Shown: positions 26,168 to 35,058 of the stretch, piece by piece
Position numbering within the stretch: the stretch's first letter is position 1
Layout of the letters: each line of letters opens with the position of its first letter
Assembly (NCBI GenBank): GCA_016235125.1
Contig: JACRLZ010000006.1
Span: 248,001 to 312,000, forward strand
DNA: 64,000 nt
Source of the DNA: Sphingobacteriales bacterium
GTDB lineage: Bacteria > Bacteroidota > Bacteroidia > Chitinophagales > Chitinophagaceae
Direction: 5' to 3'
Notes under the pieces: generated by a model
Seen by the model: the letters and a program-made list of their open reading frames with translations, nothing else
Told to the model about the DNA's origin: nothing
The model's database searches: none
Position numbers and translations under genes: made by a program

Positions 26168-26992
26168 ATGTATAAACTCTCGGTTGTCATAATCACCTTT
26201 AATGAAGAACGGAATATTGCACGGTGTATAGAGTCTGTAAAACCGGTGGCAGATGAAATCATTGTGCTGGATTCGTTTTCAACCGACAAAACGGTTGCTA
26301 TAGCAAAGAGCTGTGGCGCTGTTGTATTCCAGGAAAAATTCAGAGGTTACATCGGGCAGAAGAATGCAGCCATAGAACTTGCTTCCCATGATTATATACT
26401 CAGCCTCGATGCGGATGAAGCGTTGGATGAACAATTAATTGCTTCGGTTCTCGAAGCCAGGAAAAATTTTCATAGCAGGGCTTATTCTATGAACCGCTGC
26501 ACCTGCTATTGCGGCCATTTCATCAAACACGGACTTTGGTACCCGGACAAAAAGATCCGGTTATTTGACCGCCGGGTATCACACTGGGGCGGACTGAACC
26601 CCCATGATAAAGTAGTAGTGGCAGAAGTTTTTCCCATTACACATCTGAAAGGAAACATTCTGCATTATTCTTTTAATACAACAGAAGACCTGGTGTGGCA
26701 ACACAACCGGATGAGTTCAATTGCCGCCGCATCATTATATACTGCAGGTAAGCGCAGCAACTGGTTTAAGATGCTGGTGCGGCCCGCCTGGGCATTTTTA
26801 AACGGTTTTTTTTTCCGCCGGGGTTTTTTAGACGGCATTGATGGATTTACTATCGCTGTTAATACGTCGCACCAGGTATTTTTAAAATACAGCAAGTTGT
26901 TCCGGTTGCAGAAAACAAACCACAGAACCGTTAAAGACCTTGTGATAAAACCACCTGAAAGCGAACTGCTTTCTGCTTTCAGTGAAAAGTGA
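26168..26992 (+). CDS. Family 2 glycosyltransferase (WaaE/KdtX-like)
   Basis: A 274-residue GT-A enzyme. The N-terminus KLSVVIITFNEERNIARCIESV and the DXD-type motif SLDADEAL (about 86-93) define family GT2. The middle part with GLWYPDKKIRLFDRRVSHWGG is typical of the WaaE/KdtX subgroup that adds glucose to lipopolysaccharide core heptose. The ATG at 26168 starts right at the first beta strand; an ATG at 26147 would add seven residues. Predicted cytoplasmic face of the inner membrane. Confidence 0.9.
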   Translation: MYKLSVVIITFNEERNIARCIESVKPVADEIIVLDSFSTDKTVAIAKSCGAVVFQEKFRGYIGQKNAAIELASHDYILSLDADEALDEQLIASVLEARKNFHSRAYSMNRCTCYCGHFIKHGLWYPDKKIRLFDRRVSHWGGLNPHDKVVVAEVFPITHLKGNILHYSFNTTEDLVWQHNRMSSIAAASLYTAGKRSNWFKMLVRPAWAFLNGFFFRRGFLDGIDGFTIAVNTSHQVFLKYSKLFRLQKTNHRTVKDLVIKPPESELLSAFSEK

Positions 26993-27063
26993 ATGCCGGG
27001 TTGGTTTTATTTTTTCTCCAATATTTGCAATACATTCTGTATGATTTAATTTTCAGGTATTAA

Positions 27064-28731
27064 GTGCGGAAAATTTTCAGAAATACATGGTTGGTTCTTG
27101 ATAAAAGGGAACGAAGAAGGTTTACAGTTCAGGTTTTGCTGGATGTGATTATCAGCATTACCGATATATTATTTTTAGCAGCATTACTTTGGATTATCAG
27201 TTTTTACATTCAACACGGTACTACAGAAAATATTCCTTATTTCCCCCACTGGCTGGCCACCGCTGAACCATTGATGCTTATAGCAGGGTTTGTCATTCTT
27301 TTCGCCATAAAAAATACTGCTGCTTATGCTGTTGCAAAGGCGCATTTCACATTTGCCGGCCAGGTCGCAGTCCGTATTTCAGCCGGCAGTATGCGTCGCT
27401 ATTTGCAATCCGGTTTTTCTGAATTTGTAATGACCGATTCATCTGTATGGATACGCAAAATCGCTTTGCAGCCATTCGACTTTTCTCAGCAGGTATTGTC
27501 AGGGTTTCAGCAAATCATCGCACAGGCAATCCTTATCAGCCTAACCGTTACTGCCATTCTTGTATTTAATGCAAAACTTTTTTTGTTGCTGTTCGTCATT
27601 CTGCTTCCCCCGGTCATTGCTGTATTTTTTTTCATCCGGAAACGGCTTGGTGTTGTTAAGAAAAATATCAGGGAAACCAATGAACGATCATACCGGTACT
27701 TACTGGATGCCCTGAAAGGTTTTGTAGAGGCTAATATTTATCAGCGAAATGATTTTTTCCTGGATCGTTTCATCCATTACCGCAGCAGGTTTAGCGCTGC
27801 TCTTTTTAATTCCCTTGCATTGCAAAGCCTTCCGTCAAGGATGATTGAGATATTTGCCATTGCCGGGTTATTCATCCTTATCGTTATTGCAGAATGGACC
27901 GGCAATACCGGGGGTAATACACTGATCACCATCGGGGCTTTTATGGCGGCTGCCTATAAAATCATTCCGGGAATGGTAAGAATGATCAACCTGGCCGGAC
28001 AGATCAAAACGTATGAATTTTCTGCGGAAGAACTAACAGGGACTTTCCCGGATAACAGGTCTGCCGGTAGCGTAAGCCCTGCTGACATTCACTCAATGGA
28101 AATGAAAAATATCTCCTTTCAGTATGCGGGTAAAGATATTCTGAAGAATTTTTCCTTATCTGCCAGCCGGGGTGATCTTCTTGGTATTTGCGGCGAATCG
28201 GGCATTGGAAAAACGACAGTACTGAATCTTTTGCTTGGTTTTTTAAAACCCGGCACAGGGGAAATTTTGATCAATAATGCACCGGTGAGTCATAAAATGC
28301 TTCGCAGTTACTGGCCTTCGGTATCGTATGTACGGCAACAATCTTTTTTTATTTACGATACAATAGAAAATAATATTACCCTTGGCGAAGAAAAACCGGA
28401 TAAATCTAAACTGGAATTTGCATTAAAAGCAACAGGGCTTGATAAACTGATATCTTCTTTTTCCGAAGGGCTCCAAAAATTAATTACGGAAAACGGAAAA
28501 AATATCAGTGGCGGGCAGCAGCAGCGGATTGCACTGGCAAGGGCATTATATAAAAGAGCCGACGTTTATTTACTGGATGAGCCTTTTAGCGAACTGGATA
28601 AGGAATCGGCAGGCAGGATACTTGAACAATTGAAAAAATTGGCGGCTACCGGAAAAATAATTTTAATAAGCAGTCACGACAAAACAAGCCTTTCATATTG
28701 TAGTCAAACAATTTCACCGGGGAATGAATAA
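27064..28731 (+). CDS. ABC exporter (fused permease and ATPase), PglK/MsbA-like
   Basis: A 555-residue half-transporter. Six transmembrane segments span about 20-310. The ATPase domain has Walker A GESGIGKTT (about 378-386), the signature NISGGQQQRIALARAL (about 479-494), Walker B VYLLDEPF and the switch histidine in ISSHDK. Such exporters flip lipid-linked oligosaccharides (PglK) or lipid A (MsbA); in a glycan locus the former is likely but unproven. The start is GTG at 27064. The last eight bases overlap the next glycosyltransferase gene. Confidence 0.9.
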   Translation: MRKIFRNTWLVLDKRERRRFTVQVLLDVIISITDILFLAALLWIISFYIQHGTTENIPYFPHWLATAEPLMLIAGFVILFAIKNTAAYAVAKAHFTFAGQVAVRISAGSMRRYLQSGFSEFVMTDSSVWIRKIALQPFDFSQQVLSGFQQIIAQAILISLTVTAILVFNAKLFLLLFVILLPPVIAVFFFIRKRLGVVKKNIRETNERSYRYLLDALKGFVEANIYQRNDFFLDRFIHYRSRFSAALFNSLALQSLPSRMIEIFAIAGLFILIVIAEWTGNTGGNTLITIGAFMAAAYKIIPGMVRMINLAGQIKTYEFSAEELTGTFPDNRSAGSVSPADIHSMEMKNISFQYAGKDILKNFSLSASRGDLLGICGESGIGKTTVLNLLLGFLKPGTGEILINNAPVSHKMLRSYWPSVSYVRQQSFFIYDTIENNITLGEEKPDKSKLEFALKATGLDKLISSFSEGLQKLITENGKNISGGQQQRIALARALYKRADVYLLDEPFSELDKESAGRILEQLKKLAATGKIILISSHDKTSLSYCSQTISPGNE

Positions 28732-29776
28732 AGAAAAGGAACTGATCATCCTGGTTCCCGGTTTCCCGGAGAATGAACAAGACAGCACCTGCCTGCCATG
28801 GTTACAAAATACTGTACGGAAACTTCACGAAATTAACCAGGCGCTGAAGATAACAGTACTGAGCTTTCAGTATCCGCATCGGTACGGGGTATATTATTGG
28901 AAAGGAATAAAAGTAATGGCATTTGGCGGCGCCAATAAACAGGGATTATCAAAACTTTTTTTACGGTTCAGAGTTAATAAGCAGCTAAGCAAAATTTATA
29001 AAAGGAAAAGAATAACAGGAATTCTAAGTATCTGGTATGGTGAATGTGCAAGGGCAGGACAATTGTTTGCCCAAAAGAAAAACCTGAAACATCTCTGCTG
29101 GATTGCAGGCCAGGATGCAAAAAAGGAAAACAAATTTCCAGGACGGTTGAATATAAAAGGAAATAATCTTGTCGCAGTATCTGATTTTCTGCAGGAATAT
29201 TTTGAACAAAATCATGCTGTAAGGCCGCAGCATGTAATTCCTTTCGGTACCGATGCTTCAGCATTCGGAAATGAAAGACCCGGAAAGGACATTGATTTAT
29301 TAGCGGTGGGCTCATTAATTCCTCTGAAACAATATGAAATTTTTGTTGAAGTGATAAAAAGAATTAAAACTGATTTACCACTGGTAAAAGCTGTATTGAT
29401 TGGCAGCGGCCCCGAACGGGATAAAATTACCGAACTTATAAATGAAGACGGGCTGCAAAATAATATCCGGCTAACCGGAGCATTACCTTATAACGAAACG
29501 CTGCAATATATGAAGCGGGCAAAAGTTTTTCTTCATCCTTCTTCTTACGAAGGCTTTGGTTGTGTATGTGCCGAAGCATTATATGCCGGAGCATATGTGA
29601 TCCGCTTTACAAACCCAATGAACAAAGCCATGACTAACACGGTTATCGCCGGTACGAAAGAAGAAATGATTCAAAAAGCAATTGAAAGATTAAATCAAAA
29701 CAGCCCGTATGAGAGCATTAATGAATACCCGGTAGAAGAAACGGCGGGAAAAATTTCACTGTTATTTGGATTGTAA
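28724..29776 (+). CDS. Glycosyltransferase, GT4-like
   Basis: A 350-residue GT-B enzyme. The donor half shows GKDIDLLAVGSLIPLKQYEIFVEVIKRI and HPSSYEGFGCVCAEALYAGAYVIRF (about 267-291), the normal EX7E-containing region of GT4. The N-terminal half begins ELIILVPGFPENEQDSTCLPWLQNTV. Overlap with the ABC exporter upstream suggests one operon. It converges with the next gene with a 15-bp overlap of their 3' ends. Specificity unknown. Confidence 0.9.
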   Translation: MNKEKELIILVPGFPENEQDSTCLPWLQNTVRKLHEINQALKITVLSFQYPHRYGVYYWKGIKVMAFGGANKQGLSKLFLRFRVNKQLSKIYKRKRITGILSIWYGECARAGQLFAQKKNLKHLCWIAGQDAKKENKFPGRLNIKGNNLVAVSDFLQEYFEQNHAVRPQHVIPFGTDASAFGNERPGKDIDLLAVGSLIPLKQYEIFVEVIKRIKTDLPLVKAVLIGSGPERDKITELINEDGLQNNIRLTGALPYNETLQYMKRAKVFLHPSSYEGFGCVCAEALYAGAYVIRFTNPMNKAMTNTVIAGTKEEMIQKAIERLNQNSPYESINEYPVEETAGKISLLFGL

Positions 29777-30877
29777 TGTTTCAAAGACAGCAAGCATTTT
29801 TGAGGCAACCGCACCCGGGGACATTTCTTTTACATAATACTCAGCGCAGGCTTTTGACCTTGACAGCAACGCATCCTTTTTTAGCGAGAAAAGAATTTTA
29901 AATAAAGCTTCCGGGTTTCCTTTTTCATAAATATAGCCCAACCTGCCGCCGTCAATTGTTTTAACCGATGCGGGAATATCCGTAACAATGGGAACACAGC
30001 CACATGCCAACGCCTCCATCAGCGCATAGCTGCCTCCTTCATAGTGGCTGCCGGATACAATGTAATCCGCAGCATTGTACCATGTTTCCATTTCAGCATT
30101 TTCAATTTTTCCAACCACTATTACTCTTTCCTTCAGTAATGGGCTTGTATTAATTTTTTCTATTACGGCTTCCAATAAATCATTTTCCTGGTAGATCATA
30201 TACAGTCTTGCCCCGGTGTTTGCCGCAAAATATTTTTCAAATCCCTCCAATACTGTCAGCGGGTCTTTATTTGCGTTTAACCTCCCCGCCCAGAGAAAAT
30301 TTACCGGGGCATTCATACCGGTTTTTGATTTGCATTCCTCTTTACCCTTCTTCTTAAACAGAAAAGAAGCAGGCGGCATTTCAAAACATTTGGAAATACT
30401 TTTTATAATACCGGCCCTCTGCCATTCTTCTGCGATACCCATTGAGCTGAACAGGTATCCGTCCACCACCTTATCTGCCATTCGTTGAAAAATTTTCTTT
30501 CTTTTGAATGGTACTTCGCCCTGGTGCTGCAAAATGATTTTACAACGACTGTCCAATTTTCTCCGCAGCGCCTTTACCTGTAACGGAAATATCAGCCCCT
30601 GCACCAGCACCACATCAGGGTTTTGGGCTGCAATGAAGCGGTGTGTTTCTCGTGGTATTTGCCAGAAGCTGTTCTTTCGGCGGAAAAAATGAAAACGTAT
30701 TTCATTTGCAATACAGGCAGTTTCAACCGCCATATGTTTTACCAGCACCGTTTCAGCTTTATTGGCCAGTTCCCGCAGATACAAATCTGTTGGACGGTGT
30801 TTGCTGATTACCTCTTCAGCATTACTGAATTCCTTGTGGCAGTAATAGTTCAGCCCTATGAATTTTATTTTTTTCAT
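29762..30877 (-). CDS. Glycosyltransferase, GT4-like
   Basis: A 371-residue GT-B enzyme with PVNFLWAGRLNANKDPLTVLEGFEKY (about 188-213) and SGSHYEGGSYALMEALACGCVPIVTDIPAS (about 282-311), the donor-site signature. It is the last of three leftward genes and overlaps the amidohydrolase gene upstream by four bases (ATGA), so the two are probably coupled. Substrate unknown. Confidence 0.9.
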   Translation of the reverse strand: MKKIKFIGLNYYCHKEFSNAEEVISKHRPTDLYLRELANKAETVLVKHMAVETACIANEIRFHFFRRKNSFWQIPRETHRFIAAQNPDVVLVQGLIFPLQVKALRRKLDSRCKIILQHQGEVPFKRKKIFQRMADKVVDGYLFSSMGIAEEWQRAGIIKSISKCFEMPPASFLFKKKGKEECKSKTGMNAPVNFLWAGRLNANKDPLTVLEGFEKYFAANTGARLYMIYQENDLLEAVIEKINTSPLLKERVIVVGKIENAEMETWYNAADYIVSGSHYEGGSYALMEALACGCVPIVTDIPASVKTIDGGRLGYIYEKGNPEALFKILFSLKKDALLSRSKACAEYYVKEMSPGAVASKMLAVFETLQSK

Positions 30878-32007
30878 AGTACTTCAAAAGGTATTTCGGC
30901 TGAAGGATAATAGCGGAGAATTTCAGCAACCAGCGCTGACAGGTTTCCTTTTACATATAAAATTTGTTTGCCCAATCTTATGCGGCTGTAGTTTTCTTCC
31001 GGCAGAAAGCCATTATCAGCTTGTACAAGCTCATCCGCCAACATTACTTCGCCGCCTTTGATAACAAGAAGTATTTCCGCTTCAGCAGGGTTGTCGCTGC
31101 TTGTAATAACTATATCAGCCACTTTATTTTCAGCTATTGTTCCCCGGTCATCCAGCTTCCAGGTATGGGCAGGGGTTATTGTGAGCATATCCGCCAGCTC
31201 ATTTTTTGTAACCAACCCGGTTTCCAGCGCAACCCAGAAATGTTCTTTAGTCCGCCACGGCGATGTAAGTGTTGCGTCTGTGCCAAAAAGAACTTTTGTT
31301 CTTTGTTTTAACTTGTCAATCGCAGCGGTTTGACCCAATAAAAAAAAGTTTGAAGCGGGGCACCATATCAAAGCAGCAAAAGAACCAGCCAATCGTTCTG
31401 TCAAAGCCACGCCATGTACGGCAATAATTTTCTTGCCCAACCAGTTTGAACGGATTACTTTTTTAATCTCCCCTGATGATTTTTCGTCTACCCCCTCGCC
31501 GAGATGCATTACATAAGGCCTGCTGTTGCGCAAAGGATGGTTCAGTTTCCACCACCATTTTTTTTCAAAAGAAACCGAATGCAGGGAATAACAATCCCGG
31601 AAAACACTGACCAGTTCATTATCCACTGCCAACCTGTCTCCATGGTTTACCACGGAGGTAAAACCATTCAGCAGGTTTTTATACAATCCCCATCGTATCC
31701 GCAGCGCCTGCGGGATCTTTTTTACAGCTTCAATCTCATGAAAAAACCTCTCATGAATATCATGTCCCCATTCGGTATAGTTTTTATATCCACCCCTTCC
31801 CAGTTGCGGGTAGTTGTTGAAATCAAGATGGTCATGTGAATTAATGAACCCGGGAAATGCAACAGCGCCGTTCAGGTTATAAACTACTTCATTCTTTTCA
31901 CGGATCAGCCTGCCTCCCGCCCCGGAAATCTTTTTTATTTTTCCATCAAGGATAAAAATATCTTTCTTTCCGGGAGAGCCATAAATAATAAGGTCATGGA
32001 GTATCAT
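30874..32007 (-). CDS. Amidohydrolase superfamily metal-dependent hydrolase
   Basis: A 377-residue enzyme with a composite beta-sandwich and TIM-barrel layout. Metal ligands are visible: HDH in FINSHDHLDF (about 55-64), histidine in YVMHLGEGVDE, histidine in AVHGVAL and aspartate in LFGTDATLTSPW. The pattern HLGEG...E and WCPASN places it near the cytosine-deaminase/chlorohydrolase-like branch. The substrate is unknown; a deaminase or amide hydrolase acting on a sugar or a nucleoside by-product is possible. It lies between a methyltransferase and a glycosyltransferase with overlaps at both ends, so it belongs to their operon. Confidence 0.88.
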   Translation of the reverse strand: MILHDLIIYGSPGKKDIFILDGKIKKISGAGGRLIREKNEVVYNLNGAVAFPGFINSHDHLDFNNYPQLGRGGYKNYTEWGHDIHERFFHEIEAVKKIPQALRIRWGLYKNLLNGFTSVVNHGDRLAVDNELVSVFRDCYSLHSVSFEKKWWWKLNHPLRNSRPYVMHLGEGVDEKSSGEIKKVIRSNWLGKKIIAVHGVALTERLAGSFAALIWCPASNFFLLGQTAAIDKLKQRTKVLFGTDATLTSPWRTKEHFWVALETGLVTKNELADMLTITPAHTWKLDDRGTIAENKVADIVITSSDNPAEAEILLVIKGGEVMLADELVQADNGFLPEENYSRIRLGKQILYVKGNLSALVAEILRYYPSAEIPFEVL

Positions 32008-32728
32008 TGCTCTTCTTTAAATGAATACCATACAGCAGCGGCATACCATAGAATTTTTTGTAGAGTTCAACCGCATTTTGATTTTCATAAAAAGGCTTTA
32101 CTGCTTCATAAATCTTCCTTTCGGTAAAACGCAGTTCGGTCCATCCAAGTTGCTTTGCTATGCTGCGGATTGTTTTAAGGGGATAGATAAAACTTTCCAA
32201 TGAAATAGTTTTGTCACCATGTTTAAAAGTCCTTTTGGCATTTCTTTTCAGCGCTTCCGGATGATAATCTGTAATGATGATATCAGCACCCGGCTTCAGT
32301 ATTTTGTTCCATTCAGGTAATATCTTTTGAAAATCGGGAATATGAGCTATGGTAAGTGTTGAAACAATAACATCAAACAGCAAAGTGGGAACACCGCTAT
32401 ACTTGCCGTCTGCCACTAAATACGTTTCAGAAAGAGGAAATTTTTTCTTCAGCTGGCCAAGCATTTCTTCAGACACATCATAGCCAACCACCTTCAGTGG
32501 TTTTTTTGCAAGCAATTTGTACCAATGTCTCCCGGTTCCGCAGCCAATATCGGCCACCCGTTTGCCATATAAAGTTGTACTGTATAATAGTGTGCTGAAA
32601 ATTTCTTCTTCTGCGTGAAGTATAAGATTATCCGGCTGGTTGTCATAACCCGCTGCCCAAAGATTATATCCTTCAGCAGGTTTTTTGGAAATAACCGGGT
32701 TCATTATTTTTTTAAGCCATCCAAACAT
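31994..32728 (-). CDS. Class I SAM-dependent methyltransferase
   Basis: A 244-residue protein with a Rossmann-type SAM site: motif I VADIGCGTGRHW (about 72-83), motif II VVGYDVSEEML, and post-I DVIVSTLTIAHI. This is the Methyltransf_11 pattern of small-molecule methyltransferases. The ATG at 32728 is used; upstream in-frame codons belong to the divergent promoter region. It is the first gene of the leftward methyltransferase-amidohydrolase-glycosyltransferase operon and overlaps the next gene by 14 bp. Confidence 0.88.
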   Translation of the reverse strand: MFGWLKKIMNPVISKKPAEGYNLWAAGYDNQPDNLILHAEEEIFSTLLYSTTLYGKRVADIGCGTGRHWYKLLAKKPLKVVGYDVSEEMLGQLKKKFPLSETYLVADGKYSGVPTLLFDVIVSTLTIAHIPDFQKILPEWNKILKPGADIIITDYHPEALKRNAKRTFKHGDKTISLESFIYPLKTIRSIAKQLGWTELRFTERKIYEAVKPFYENQNAVELYKKFYGMPLLYGIHLKKSNDTP

Positions 32729-32805
32729 TGGAATATTTAAAAATAGCAATAATCCCGTTGCGGGGCGGGGCAACTTGCTGCATTATAAATCCGTTTTCCC
32801 GGTTG

Positions 32806-34308
32806 ATGAGCAAGGTATTGCTTTTTAATCCACGCAGCGCTGTTGCCAAGCACCGTTTTCCCAATGCTTTGCTGGCCATTGCTGCATCCGTTGATGGCCG
32901 GTTTGACTGGGCTTTTGTGGACGGAAACTGCGAAACCGACCCTTATGCTGTACTCTCCTCTTATCTTAAAACGGGTGAATACAAATACATCGGCTTTACC
33001 GTGATGCCCGGCCCGCAGACAAAACAAGCCATACCATTTGCGAAAAAAATAAAAGAAGAGTTTCCCAATACCATCATGATCTGGGGCGGCTATTTCCCCA
33101 TCAATCATTATAAAGTAGTGATGCAGTCCGGCTATGTTGATTTTATAATCAATGGCCCCGGTGATCATGCCTTCCCTGCCTTGCTGGATGCACTGGAAAA
33201 TAACAAGCCATACGAACTGATAAAAAACCTGGTCTATACATCCGGCGATGCAATTATTAAAAATGCCAAGGAAGATTTATTTGAACAGGATGAGCTTCCT
33301 CCATTGCCTTATGATAAAATCAGCCATTTCTATCAGCCGGATAAATATTATCTCGGCAAAACCTATCTCGGTGATAAAACAATGGCTTATCATTCCAGCA
33401 TCGGCTGCCCGTTTACCTGCTCCTTTTGTGCAGTGGTTCCCATTTTTGAAGCAAGATGGAAAGCCAAATCAGCACAATTAGTGTATAAGGATATTAAATA
33501 TGTAAAAGAAAAATGGGGGGCTGATGCGGTGGAGTTTCATGACAATAATTTTTTTGTGTCTGAAAAAAGGGCTGTTGAATTTGCAAAACTTATCAGGCCC
33601 GAAAAAATGAACTGGTGGGGCATGGCAAGGATTGACACGGTGGATAAATTCAGTGATGAGTCGCTGGCGCTGATAAGCGAAGCAGGCTGCAAAATGATTT
33701 TCTTCGGCGCCGAAAGCGGCAACGATGAAATTTTAAAACAGTTAGACAAAGGCGGCACACAAACAGGCGAACAGATACTCCGCTTTGCGGAAAGAATAAA
33801 AAATTTTGGAATTATTCCCGAGTATTCTTTTGTACTGGGCACGCCGGCGCCCACTCCGGAACAGGTGATGGCGCAGATAGAATTTGATATCCACTTTATT
33901 AAAAAAGTAAAAAAGGCAAACCCTGATACAGAAATTGTTTTATACACTTACAGCCCGGTGCCAACCGAAGGCTCAGAATTATTTAAGCAGGTAAAAGAAT
34001 CAGGATTTGAGTACCCGCAAAAATTGGAAGACTGGATGACTCCCCAATGGGAACGATTTGATATGCGAAAAAACCCGCTGACACCCTGGCTGAAACCCGA
34101 AATGATTGATAAGATCAGAAATTTTGAAACAGTGCTGAACGGTTATTACCCCACTGCTTCCGATATACGGCTCAATACAATAAAACGCCGCCTGATGAAA
34201 ACGGTGGCTGGCATCCGGTATAAAACCAGCTTCTATAAGTTTCCTTACGAAATAAAATTATTGCAGCGACTCTGGAAGTACCGCCAGCCGGAGATACAGG
34301 GTTTCTGA
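32806..34308 (+). CDS. Radical SAM protein with B12-binding-like N-terminal domain
   Basis: A 500-residue protein. The iron-sulfur motif GCPFTCSFCAV (CxxxCxxC, about 203-210) and following GAESGNDEIL and EYSFVLGTPAPT segments mark the radical SAM barrel. The N-terminal 150 residues have the alternating strands of a cobalamin-binding domain (YIGFTVMPGPQ, IMIWGGYFPINHY), but the usual DxHxxG cobalamin motif is not visible, so B12 use is uncertain. Start ATG at 32806 is immediately before MSKVLLFNPR, the usual beginning. The divergent gene starts 77 bp away; the gap is too short for a cobalamin riboswitch. First of five co-directional genes. Confidence 0.88.
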   Translation: MSKVLLFNPRSAVAKHRFPNALLAIAASVDGRFDWAFVDGNCETDPYAVLSSYLKTGEYKYIGFTVMPGPQTKQAIPFAKKIKEEFPNTIMIWGGYFPINHYKVVMQSGYVDFIINGPGDHAFPALLDALENNKPYELIKNLVYTSGDAIIKNAKEDLFEQDELPPLPYDKISHFYQPDKYYLGKTYLGDKTMAYHSSIGCPFTCSFCAVVPIFEARWKAKSAQLVYKDIKYVKEKWGADAVEFHDNNFFVSEKRAVEFAKLIRPEKMNWWGMARIDTVDKFSDESLALISEAGCKMIFFGAESGNDEILKQLDKGGTQTGEQILRFAERIKNFGIIPEYSFVLGTPAPTPEQVMAQIEFDIHFIKKVKKANPDTEIVLYTYSPVPTEGSELFKQVKESGFEYPQKLEDWMTPQWERFDMRKNPLTPWLKPEMIDKIRNFETVLNGYYPTASDIRLNTIKRRLMKTVAGIRYKTSFYKFPYEIKLLQRLWKYRQPEIQGF

Positions 34309-34317
34309 TTTAATTAT

Positions 34318-35058
34318 ATGAACGAAACTGCTGTTATAGAAAACACTGTTGCCACTGGTTCTTTTGAAGAAAGTTATATCCGCATGCGGCAAAAAGAAGG
34401 AAGGATTTATACGGATGAAGAGTTGCTGCAACTGCCGGATATTTCATCCGGCCACCGGTATTATAAAGAATGGCTGCTGCGAAAAAAATCCTGCACCCGG
34501 CTAAAGAAGTACATAGAAAAAAAAATAAGGTCGGTAAAAATTCTTGAAATGGGTTGTGGTAACGGGTGGTTGTCTCACTGTTTATCACAAATTCCTGGTA
34601 GCGAAGTAACAGGCGCCGATATTAACAGGATAGAGCTGCAACAGGCAAAGAGGGTTTTCAAAAATGTACCCAACCTGCAGTTTGTGCCGGGCGGTATAAA
34701 TGCCGCCGGCATTCCTGATGCTTATTTTGATTTTGTAATTTTTGCATCCTGCATACAATACTTTGCTTCATTGGAAGAACTTGTTCGGGATGCCATGCGT
34801 AAACTAAAAGACAGTGGGGAGCTGCATATATTAGACAGTCCCTTCTATAAACCTGTTGAAACAACTGCTGCGGCAGAAAGGACAAAAGAATATTTTGACC
34901 GCATGGGTTTCCCGCAGATGGCGGACAGTTATCATCACCATTCTTTAGACGAACTAAAACAGTTTGACTGCAAAATTTTATACCAACCAAATTTTATCAG
35001 CAGGTATTTATACAGGAACAAAACCCCTTTTCCCTGGATTTGTATAAAAAAATCATGA
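34318..35058 (+). CDS. Class I SAM-dependent methyltransferase
   Basis: A 246-residue methyltransferase with motif I ILEMGCGNGWLSHCL (about 74-88), motif II EVTGADINRIEL and FDFVIFASCIQYFASLEELVRDAMRKLKDSGELHI, typical of Methyltransf_11/25 proteins. The N-terminal 65 residues (RMRQKEGRIYTDEELLQLP) probably form a substrate-recognition cap. It begins nine bases after the first radical SAM gene and overlaps the next radical SAM gene by four bases. Confidence 0.88.
   Translation: MNETAVIENTVATGSFEESYIRMRQKEGRIYTDEELLQLPDISSGHRYYKEWLLRKKSCTRLKKYIEKKIRSVKILEMGCGNGWLSHCLSQIPGSEVTGADINRIELQQAKRVFKNVPNLQFVPGGINAAGIPDAYFDFVIFASCIQYFASLEELVRDAMRKLKDSGELHILDSPFYKPVETTAAAERTKEYFDRMGFPQMADSYHHHSLDELKQFDCKILYQPNFISRYLYRNKTPFPWICIKKS

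Noticed and set aside
32729..32805. Cobalamin riboswitch before the radical SAM operon
   Set aside because: The divergent gap is only 77 bases, far shorter than such an aptamer, and no B12-box-like sequence is visible.
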